The notes under the pieces were generated by a model. It searched no databases. It had not been told where the DNA came from and saw only the letters and a list, made by a program, of their open reading frames with translations. A stretch of DNA of 64,000 nt from M3007 sp031425155 (GTDB lineage Bacteria > Bacteroidota > Bacteroidia > Chitinophagales > Saprospiraceae), in assembly GCA_031425155.1 (NCBI GenBank), contig JANPIV010000012.1, positions 62,001 through 126,000 on the forward strand. Reading direction: 5' to 3'. The position numbers and the translations under genes were made by a program. Shown in pieces: positions 42,832 through 49,884 of this stretch (the first letter of the stretch is position 1; each line of letters opens with the position of its first letter).

Positions 42832-45306
42832 ATGTGGACCAATCACTTTAAAATCGCGTTGCGTAATTTTCGCCGTCAGGCTTTTTTCTCACTCATCAAT
42901 GTAGCGGGCCTGGCCGTGGGGCTGGCGGCTTGCTGGCTGATTACGCTGTTTGTGAGCCACGAGCGGAGTTTCGACCGTTTTTTGCCGGAGGCCGACCGCA
43001 TTTTTGCCGTGATGCTGGATTTGAAAACGGGCGATCAAGAGGGTCGTACCACGAATACGCCGCCCCCGCTGGGCCCACGTCTGGCGGCTGATTTCCCGGA
43101 AATAGAACTGGCCGCGCGAACCTTCCACCTGAGTAGTGCCGTGGTGCGGCAGGAAGCGGCAGGCCATGCGCCGGTCTTATTTAATGAAAAATCCGTAATT
43201 GCCGTTGACACTGCCTTTCTGGAATTATTCAATTTCCCCATGGCGGAAGGTCAGGCAAAGTCGGCCCTCGACCGACCCGGCAGTCTGGTAGTGACTGAAA
43301 AAATAGCGGAAAAATACTTCGGCAGAACATCCGCCATTGGCCAGTCGCTGACCATCAACGACCGCACTTTTACGGTGACGGGCGTGGCCAAAAACCTGCC
43401 TTCCACCTCGAGTGTACAGTTCGATTTTCTGCTGACGATGAGCGATTTCAAGGTGGTGGATAACTTCGCCTGGAGTTGGATCTGGCTGCAAATGGATGCC
43501 TGGGTACGGCTGCGCCAGGCCCCCACGACCGAAAGCCTGGCCAGTCTGGAAGCCAAATTTCCGGCGATGGTGCGTACCTACGCGCCCGCCGCCTATGCAC
43601 GGATCGGTCAAAATTTCGAAGAACAAATCCGCAAAGGCGACCGCTGGGATGTCAAATTATTGCCCCTGAAAACGCTGCATCTCGCCGATGCCGATCTGGC
43701 TTCGCGATTGAACACGCTCGGCGACGGACAGCAGGTGGGCATTTTTGCCATTATCGGCGGACTAATTTTGCTGCTGGCGGGTATTAATTTTATGAATCTC
43801 TCTACCGCCCGCTCGATGAAACGGGCGCGGGAAGTGGGCGTGCGCAAGGCCCTGGGTTCGCAGCGTGGTGCGTTGGTCAGCCAGTTTTTGGCCGAGTCCT
43901 TATTGATCAGCAGTATCGCTTTTTTATTGGCTGGCGGCCTGGCCACCGCTACCCTACCCTGGTTTAGTCGCCTGACGGAAATTGCCTGGCAGACCGCCGA
44001 TCTTTTTTCTCCGCAAATTATTGGTTTGGTCGCCCTGCTGCCGCTTCTGACGGGTTTGCTGGGCGGTGTATATCCGGCTTTTTATTTGTCCAGATTCAAA
44101 GCAGCGGAAGTTTTCAAAGCGACACTTGGTTCCGCCAAAGGTGGCCACGCGGGCGTACGCAGCGGCCTGGTGGTGTTCCAGTTTGCGGTATCCATTGCTT
44201 TGATGCTCGGCTCATGGGTCGTGTTCCGGCAGTTGGAATTTGCCCAAAAACAATCGCCGGGTTTGCAGCGCGAAAACGTGCTGATCGTCAGGAATGCCCG
44301 GTATTTGGGCGCAGCCTCCACCACGGAAACTTTCCGGCAACAACTTTTGCAAATGCCCGAAGTGGTGAGCGCGACGCACTCCATGTTCCTGCCGCCCATC
44401 GGTAGTTTCGGGGATTTTTACGATCCCGAACAGGGCGACCAAAGCCACGCGGTGCTGCAAAACCTGTCGCTCTCGTCCTACATGACCGATGCTGATTTTG
44501 TGCCCACGCTGGGCCTCGAAGTACTGGAAGGTCGCAATTTCGGCCCGGAACGTGGCGTGGCCGATTCTACCTCCGTGCTGCTCAATGAAACGGCCGTCAA
44601 AACCATCGGTTGGGAAAAGCCATTGGGCAAATGGCTGCGTTATCCGGGCCATGAAAACCAGCGTTTTCAGGTAGTGGGTGTGCTCCGAGATTTCCACATT
44701 GGGTCGGTAAAAACGGCGATAGAACCCGTGGCCATTTTCCATGAATCCTCCAAAACTTACACCACCCAGGCCCTGTATCTGGCCCTGCGGCTGCGGCCCG
44801 GCACAGAAAAATCCGTTATTGAAAAAGCCTCGGCGCTGTGGGCAGCAGCAGTGCCGGGGGTGCCATTCGAGTACGATTTTCTGGATGCCACCTTTGCCCG
44901 GCTCTATCGTGCGGAGGCCAAAACGGCCTCGGTATTGAGCATTTTTACGCTGCTGGCTCTGTTTATTGGCTGTTTGGGTCTGTTCGCGCTGGCGGCTTTC
45001 ATGGCGGAGCAACGCACCAAGGAAATTGGTGTCCGTAAAGTGCTGGGTGCTTCGGTGGGTAGTATTACGGGCCTCTTGGCGCGTGATTTTCTGAAACTGA
45101 TCGTAGTGGCCATCGGTATTGCCTCACCGCTGGCTTATTGGGCTATGACCAAATGGTTGGCGGATTTTGCGTACCGCATTGACGTTTCGTGGTGGATGTT
45201 TGTCGTGGCAGGTTCAGCCGCCGTAGTCATCGCATTTTTAACAGTGAGTTTTCAAAGCATAAAAGCGGCGTTGGCGAATCCGGTCAAATCATTGCGCAGC
45301 GAATGA
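42832..45306 (+). CDS. Orphan ABC transporter permease, MacB-PCD/FtsX twice (subgroup c)
   Basis: 824 residues from ATG at 42832 (MWTNHFKIALRNFRRQAFFS aligns with paralogues; the 52 upstream in-frame codons are low-complexity TTGCC-rich sequence). FtsX module 1: RSMKRAREVGVRKALGSQRGALVSQFLAES and GVYPAFYLSRFKAAEVFKA. Module 2: QRTKEIGVRKVLGASVGSITGLLARDFLKLI, ending VKSLRSE. The C-terminal third is the part most alike among subgroup-c genes; the periplasmic cores differ. It is the last permease of the array; a fragment of a further tail lies 20 bp beyond. Confidence 0.92.
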   Translation: MWTNHFKIALRNFRRQAFFSLINVAGLAVGLAACWLITLFVSHERSFDRFLPEADRIFAVMLDLKTGDQEGRTTNTPPPLGPRLAADFPEIELAARTFHLSSAVVRQEAAGHAPVLFNEKSVIAVDTAFLELFNFPMAEGQAKSALDRPGSLVVTEKIAEKYFGRTSAIGQSLTINDRTFTVTGVAKNLPSTSSVQFDFLLTMSDFKVVDNFAWSWIWLQMDAWVRLRQAPTTESLASLEAKFPAMVRTYAPAAYARIGQNFEEQIRKGDRWDVKLLPLKTLHLADADLASRLNTLGDGQQVGIFAIIGGLILLLAGINFMNLSTARSMKRAREVGVRKALGSQRGALVSQFLAESLLISSIAFLLAGGLATATLPWFSRLTEIAWQTADLFSPQIIGLVALLPLLTGLLGGVYPAFYLSRFKAAEVFKATLGSAKGGHAGVRSGLVVFQFAVSIALMLGSWVVFRQLEFAQKQSPGLQRENVLIVRNARYLGAASTTETFRQQLLQMPEVVSATHSMFLPPIGSFGDFYDPEQGDQSHAVLQNLSLSSYMTDADFVPTLGLEVLEGRNFGPERGVADSTSVLLNETAVKTIGWEKPLGKWLRYPGHENQRFQVVGVLRDFHIGSVKTAIEPVAIFHESSKTYTTQALYLALRLRPGTEKSVIEKASALWAAAVPGVPFEYDFLDATFARLYRAEAKTASVLSIFTLLALFIGCLGLFALAAFMAEQRTKEIGVRKVLGASVGSITGLLARDFLKLIVVAIGIASPLAYWAMTKWLADFAYRIDVSWWMFVVAGSAAVVIAFLTVSFQSIKAALANPVKSLRSE

Positions 45307-45327
45307 TTTGATGCCGTATTTAGTAAT

Positions 45328-45351
45328 ATGAAGCCGCTACGCAGCGAGTGA
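45328..45351 (+). pseudogene. Second orphaned permease 3' tail
   Basis: ATG AAG CCG CTA CGC AGC GAG TGA reads MKPLRSE-stop, matching the V-K-S-L-R-S-E terminus of subgroup-c permeases. It lies 21 bp after the intact terminus of the gene at 42832. Short, so chance cannot be excluded, but it parallels the longer scar at 22891-22935. Confidence 0.45.
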
Positions 45352-45358
45352 TGTACTG

Positions 45359-45748
45359 TCAAACCATGTAGAACTCCCAGGAAATACGGTCCGGGTCTTT
45401 GAAGGCTACGTAGTTTTTGCCAAGCGTGGCGTCCAATTTGATGCCCGTGTTTTCCACATTGGCATCCTCGAGGGCCTGGGCGACTCGTTGCAGCTCGGCT
45501 TCGTCGGTGCAGCCGAGGGCCATGTGGTCAAGGCCCACGCTAAAAGGATTGAAAGACCTGGCACCCTCTGTATCGCCGGGGCCGCGAACGCCGATAAAAG
45601 TGCCGCCAGCCACGAAAATGAACAGGCCGGGCACTTCAAGGGCGATTGGAAAGCCTAATAAGCCGTGATAGAATGCTTTGGAACGTTCCAGATCGGTGCA
45701 ACGAAGCGCGATGTGGTGGATGCCGGGCGTTTGAATGTTGATCGCCAT
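45359..45748 (-). CDS. VOC (glyoxalase/bleomycin-resistance) family protein
   Basis: 129 residues forming one VOC module pair (beta-alpha-beta-beta-beta twice). The first metal-ligand His is in GIHHIALRCTDLERSKAFYHGLLGF; the second half has GLDHMALGCTDEAELQRVAQALEDANV; the C-terminus KNYVAFKDPDRISWEFYMV contains the typical DPDGxxxE-like ligand strand (here DPDRISWEF). The reaction catalysed cannot be told from sequence. It converges on the permease array; nothing adjacent suggests a pathway. Confidence 0.88.
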   Translation of the reverse strand: MAINIQTPGIHHIALRCTDLERSKAFYHGLLGFPIALEVPGLFIFVAGGTFIGVRGPGDTEGARSFNPFSVGLDHMALGCTDEAELQRVAQALEDANVENTGIKLDATLGKNYVAFKDPDRISWEFYMV

Positions 45749-45947
45749 AAAGTGGAAGATTTAGTTTAAAATTGATTTTAATATCTTGGGAGGATCAAGA
45801 AAGGGTGGTGCCCCAACGGACACTGCATGACCCCGTATTGTTTGGTGACGCAAGGTCGTTCATAATTTAGACATCTCAAGCCAGGAAAATATTTATTTTT
45901 GCGCTGTCTTTGATTCAATCCTTTTTTTTGACGGCCTAACAGCACTT

Positions 45948-46934
45948 ATGTACATCGGCAAAGTTTTCACTTTTGGATTAATGTGGCATTTTGCCCGCAA
46001 AAACCTGTTCCGCACCCTCATTATTAGCGTGATCGCGGCGGTGTTGTACAAAGTTTTTGATTTGAAGTTCATTGGCATTCCATTTTTGCCGGTCGGTACT
46101 ATCGGCACAGCCGTGGCTTTTTATATTGGTTTCAAAAACAATCAGGCTTATGACCGGCTCTGGGAGGCCCGCCGTTTGTGGGGGGGGATTACCAATACCA
46201 GCCGCAACATGGCGGTGATGATTATCGCCTTAGTGCCGGATAAAGATTTTTGCAGGGATTTTCTTTATCGCCACATAGCCTATATCAACGTACTGCGCCT
46301 GCAGCTCCGCCGTACCATCCCCTGGGCGACCAGCCGGGACAATCTGCACCAGACCTTCGTGAATGAGGCCAGCGAATTAGAGGCCTTTGATGATGGCCTG
46401 CAAAAAATATTGACCAGCAACAATAAAATGCAGTATTATGAGGTCTTGAAAAACAAAGGTAATACGGCAAATTTTCTATTAAAAATACAGGTAGAACAGC
46501 TGGCCAAACTCAAGCGGGAAAAGAAGATAGACGATTTTGAACACAGCGATCTGGTGCGTCAGGTCAACGAACTATTTAACCTTCAAGGCGGCTGCGAACG
46601 CATAAAAACCACACCGCTTTTTCGGCAATACAGTATTTTTAGCCGCGTATTTGTCAATCTGTTTATTGTATTGTTGCCATTTAGCCTGCTCAAAGACCTG
46701 AGTACGCTGGCCGATTGGTCTGCCTGGTTAGTGATTCCTTTTTCTCTATTAATTTCGTGGGTCTTTTTCACGATGGAACAGATCGGCGAATTCAGTGAAA
46801 ACCCCTTTGATAATTCGGTGAACGACACTCCGATGAGCACCATTTGCCGGAATATTGAAATTGATCTTAAAGAATTGTTGGGTGAGACCAATTTACCGCC
46901 GAAATTGCAGCCGGAACACGATATTATGCTTTGA
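45948..46934 (+). CDS. Bestrophin-family anion channel
   Basis: 328 residues. The N-terminal helix pair has RKNLFRTLIISVIAAVLYKVFDL and the bestrophin signature FKNNQAYDRLWEARRLWGGITNTSRN. A cytoplasmic helical part follows (about 100-225), then helices near SRVFVNLFIVLLPFSLLKDL and WLVIPFSLLISWVFFTMEQIGE with FSENPFDNSVNDTPMSTICRNIEIDLKELLGE, the conserved acidic segment after the last helix. Bacterial homologues form pentameric ion channels in the inner membrane. TATTTTTG (45894-45901) may be the -7 box, without a clear -33. A beta-carbonic anhydrase gene begins 30 bp later, suggesting bicarbonate or chloride handling. Confidence 0.92.
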   Translation: MYIGKVFTFGLMWHFARKNLFRTLIISVIAAVLYKVFDLKFIGIPFLPVGTIGTAVAFYIGFKNNQAYDRLWEARRLWGGITNTSRNMAVMIIALVPDKDFCRDFLYRHIAYINVLRLQLRRTIPWATSRDNLHQTFVNEASELEAFDDGLQKILTSNNKMQYYEVLKNKGNTANFLLKIQVEQLAKLKREKKIDDFEHSDLVRQVNELFNLQGGCERIKTTPLFRQYSIFSRVFVNLFIVLLPFSLLKDLSTLADWSAWLVIPFSLLISWVFFTMEQIGEFSENPFDNSVNDTPMSTICRNIEIDLKELLGETNLPPKLQPEHDIML

Positions 46935-46964
46935 TAAACTTCTTTCTAAACTTGCAACATCGTT

Positions 46965-47591
46965 ATGAAAAACATCGAACAAATCTTTAAAGATAATGAA
47001 GCGTGGATAGCCAAAAAACTGGCCCTTAATTCCGATTACTTCCATAATTTAAGCAAGGGCCAAACCCCTGAATTTCTCTACATCGGCTGCTCGGATAGTC
47101 GCGTCACCGCCGAGGATTTGATGGGTGTGCAGCCCGGCGAGGTCTTCATCCACCGTAATATTGCCAATCTGGTGAATAATGTGGATTTGAGCGTGATGTC
47201 GGTCCTCAATTATGCCGTTCGCCACTTGAAAGTCAACCACGTAATTGTGTGTGGTCATTACAATTGCGGTGGTGTGAAAGCCGCCATGCAGCCCGCCGAT
47301 ATGGGTATTCTCAATCCCTGGCTGCGTAATATCCGCGATGTGTATCGCCTGCATAAAGACGAATTGAATGCTATTGAAGATATGGATGCCCGTTATGATC
47401 GCTTAGTAGAACTCAATGTGCAGGAGCAGTGTGTGAATCTGATCAAAACCGCTGCAATACAAGAGGCCGCCCAAAGAGGCATTCAGGTACACGGTTGGGT
47501 CTTTGACATTAGAACCGGGCGATTAATTGACCTGAAAATTGATTTCCCGGGTATTTTGGCGAATATAATGGAGATATATAAATTGTATTAA
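46965..47591 (+). CDS. can: Beta-class carbonic anhydrase
   Basis: 208 residues, the usual length. Zinc ligands Cys42, His98 and Cys101 in YIGCSDSRVT and VCGHYNCGGVKAAM, with the Asp44-Arg46 dyad. Interconverts CO2 and bicarbonate in the cytoplasm. The C-terminal strand VHGWVFDIRTGRLIDL is typical. It follows the bestrophin gene in the same direction with a 30-bp gap, so the two are probably co-transcribed. Its end overlaps by 4 bp the converging DoxX-like gene. Confidence 0.95.
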   Translation: MKNIEQIFKDNEAWIAKKLALNSDYFHNLSKGQTPEFLYIGCSDSRVTAEDLMGVQPGEVFIHRNIANLVNNVDLSVMSVLNYAVRHLKVNHVIVCGHYNCGGVKAAMQPADMGILNPWLRNIRDVYRLHKDELNAIEDMDARYDRLVELNVQEQCVNLIKTAAIQEAAQRGIQVHGWVFDIRTGRLIDLKIDFPGILANIMEIYKLY

Positions 47592-48142
47592 TGCACCCCA
47601 AACACCTCTACCAAAAACAACCCAATCATCATCACGCCAGCCACTCCCAGCATCAACAACCACTGCTTCCAATCAAGAGCGGGCATCGCTTCGCGAGCCG
47701 TCAGGGCACTAAAAGCAGCCACTACTTTTTCCCGGTTTAAATAGAGTACTAGAAACAATAAAACCAGATACACCACCGCGCTCCACATCGCCCCGCTGGG
47801 AATAGTGAAACAATAGTCCACTATAATAATATTCAATAAAACAGGGATTAAAATGGCTACACCCAGCAACTTAGTGCGCTGCCAAAGCAATAGAAAACCA
47901 CCGATCACCTGCGACATACCGATGAACAACACGTAAGCCCGCGAATATCCAAAAAACGTCCAGGCCAGATCAAAACCGCCGACTTCGCTGAGCGGCGTTT
48001 GGACCAGTTGTTCGGGTAAATGACCGCGCGTATGAAACTGCCCGACCATCATTTTACCCATTCCATAAATATTGATAAAAACAAAGACGTACAGGCGGGC
48101 AGCCAGTTCGATGGTACGGGTGATCATAGTTGGATTGGTCAT
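47588..48142 (-). CDS. DoxX-like integral membrane protein
   Basis: 184 residues, four to five helices: ITRTIELAARLYVFVFINIYGMGKMM, FFGYSRAYVLFIGMSQVIGGFLLLW, LLGVAILIPVLLNIIIVDYCF, MWSAVVYLVLLFLVLYLN and WLLMLGVAGVMMIGLFLVEVFG. The helix order with GMSQVIGGFLLL followed by a polar kink and ILIPVLLNI resembles the DoxX/SURF4-like superfamily, but similarity is modest and the role is unknown. A start two to five codons in (MITRT) is also possible. It lies 30 bp downstream of the NagA gene stop-to-stop order on the minus strand (48173 precedes it in position, transcribed separately or after it). Confidence 0.6.
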   Translation of the reverse strand: MTNPTMITRTIELAARLYVFVFINIYGMGKMMVGQFHTRGHLPEQLVQTPLSEVGGFDLAWTFFGYSRAYVLFIGMSQVIGGFLLLWQRTKLLGVAILIPVLLNIIIVDYCFTIPSGAMWSAVVYLVLLFLVLYLNREKVVAAFSALTAREAMPALDWKQWLLMLGVAGVMMIGLFLVEVFGVH

Positions 48143-48172
48143 AGATGAGAGGAGGACAAAATGCGTTCGTAA

Positions 48173-49279
48173 TCAAGCCGTTGTTTCTAATATTTTCACT
48201 TCGCCGCCCACGCCTCCAAACACAATCAACTCCGCCGCATAGCCCGGTGCCACTCGCCCCAAACGGTGCCCTTCGCCCGCGACCACCGCCGGATAAGTAC
48301 TCGCCATACGTAAGGCTTCATCCAGAGCAATATCGCAGTGCTGCACCACATTCTGCACCGCCTGCCACATCGTGAGCGACGACCCGGCCAGCGTACCCGC
48401 CTCGTCCACGTAGCGGTCGCCTGCGTAGCGGAAACGATAATCGCCGGTCCCACTTTCGGTCACCGCGTCCGAGATGAGGAAGAGTTTCTCCCCGAGTATA
48501 TCCTTGCTGATTTTCAGGCTCTGAAAATCGCAGTGTACACCATCGGCGATGATGCTCGTCCAGGGCTTGCGGGTATAAGTGGCCCCGACGAGGCCCGGCG
48601 CACGGCCCTGAAACGCGCTCATGGCATTGAACAGGTGCGTCACTCGACCGATCCCTTTGGCAAAACCGCGCTGTGCCTCCGCAAAAGTAGCGTTGGAATG
48701 CCCGGCAGAAACGTGCATATCACTGTGCAGCAACAGGTCCAGCGAAGCATCGTCGCATTGCTCGGGTGCTACGGTAATGTAGCGCACCACCCCCTGACCG
48801 CGTTCGATGAGGTCCGCTACTTCGGTGGCATTGGGTTTACGTATGTGTTGCAGTGGGTGCGCCCCTCTCTTCTCGGCATTGAAATACGGGCCTTCCAAAT
48901 GCAGCCCCAGCAGGCCTGCGCCGCCCGCCTGCCAGTAAGTCCGACAGGCTTCGATGGCCGCCCACATCGTTTCCAGCGGAGAGCAGGACAGCGTAATCTG
49001 GAAATGCGAACAGCCGCCCGCCCGGACGCTGGCCCAGGTCTGCTCAATGGTCTCGGCGGTCGGCTCGTTGTTGAACAGTTTACTCCCGCCACCATAGACT
49101 TGTAGGTCCATCAGCGCGGGCGCAATGGACTGTCCCTGCATGTTCACTGGATGGGTGTTTTCGGGAATTTTGTTGGCCGGGTCCACAGCGAGAATTTGCC
49201 CGTTTTCGATGGTCAGGCTGGCCAACGGCAGGACTTGATCGCCGGTGAAAAGGCGGGCGTGGTGGTAGGTTGTTTTCAT
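48173..49279 (-). CDS. nagA: N-acetylglucosamine-6-phosphate deacetylase
   Basis: About 368 residues from ATG at 49279 (MKTTYHHARLFTGDQVLP; 40 further in-frame upstream codons run through a direct repeat and are unlikely to be coding). Amidohydrolase fold: ALMDLQVYGGG near the N-terminus, metal-ligand Glu in HLEGPYFNAEKRGAHP, metal-ligand His residues in HVSAGHSNAT and VTHLFNAMSAF, substrate contact IIADGVHCD, and catalytic Asp in LISDAVTESG. It converts GlcNAc-6-phosphate to glucosamine-6-phosphate and acetate in amino-sugar recycling or chitin use. No nagB or transporter gene is adjacent. The family frequently has HxH replaced in one metal site, as here. Confidence 0.93.
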   Translation of the reverse strand: MKTTYHHARLFTGDQVLPLASLTIENGQILAVDPANKIPENTHPVNMQGQSIAPALMDLQVYGGGSKLFNNEPTAETIEQTWASVRAGGCSHFQITLSCSPLETMWAAIEACRTYWQAGGAGLLGLHLEGPYFNAEKRGAHPLQHIRKPNATEVADLIERGQGVVRYITVAPEQCDDASLDLLLHSDMHVSAGHSNATFAEAQRGFAKGIGRVTHLFNAMSAFQGRAPGLVGATYTRKPWTSIIADGVHCDFQSLKISKDILGEKLFLISDAVTESGTGDYRFRYAGDRYVDEAGTLAGSSLTMWQAVQNVVQHCDIALDEALRMASTYPAVVAGEGHRLGRVAPGYAAELIVFGGVGGEVKILETTA

Positions 49280-49296
49280 GGGGCGAAGGTAGTAAC

Positions 49297-49360
49297 GCGG
49301 ATTTGGCGGATGTGCACGGATTTTTAAAATGCGGATTTGGCGGATGGACACGGGTTTTTT
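49297..49360. repeat. Direct repeat GCGGATTTGGCGGAT
   Basis: Two copies, 49297-49325 and 49331-49360, of GCGGATTTGGCGGATG followed by a CACGG-TTTTT tail. They sit in the nagA leader. Confidence 0.7.
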
Positions 49361-49453
49361 GGAACAGAGATTTTGACCACAATTAAAAGTCGGCTTCATT
49401 CATATTTTTTATATCCGCGCAATCGAGTGCATTTCAAACTTTCGCACCCATCT

Positions 49454-49814
49454 AAACCTGTAAGGTTTTTTGAAACCTATGGTATGTACACAAGTTTCTG
49501 AAAAGCCAAGTGTCGTGCAACCCGTAAGGGTTGAATATGAATAGCCCCGTATGAAATGCGGGGAAAAATGGACGAAATAATGGGAACAACCCGGAAAGGG
49601 TTGAACTACGCTGCTCAGAGCGACCCGATTCAACCCTTTCCGGGTTGTTTGGACTTCCACCTTTCTCCCCCAGTTTCACTGGGGGCTATTCATATTCGAC
49701 CCCTTTGGGGTCACATTGTGTTGATTATCAATGATAAATACCATTCAGCCGCAGCCTATCCACAGACTGGCAACTTGTGTACATACCATAGGTTGTCAAA
49801 ACCTTATAGGATTT
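49454..49814. repeat. Large nested palindrome (REP/MITE-like) of 360 bp
   Basis: A perfect 23-bp terminal inverted repeat AACCTATGGTATGTACAC... (49474-49496 and 49772-49794), extended outward by imperfect AAACCTGTAAGGTTTT/AAAACCTTATAGGATTT. Inside: CAACCCGTAAGGGTTGAATA, a GAATATGAATAGCCCC block and its complement, and AACAACCCGGAAAGGGTTGA (49585) with its exact complement (49629). No transposase. It holds most of the 605-bp gap between nagA and the giant T9SS cargo gene. Confidence 0.85.
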
Positions 49815-49884
49815 AATTACCTAAATACAATACATAATTCTTGACGAAAAACGGCGAAGGAACTTGTGATACAGCCTTTTGCAT

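Noticed and set aside
49556..49816. 86-codon frame within the large palindrome
   Set aside because: Its sequence derives from the repeat arms and changes with them; no independent coding evidence.
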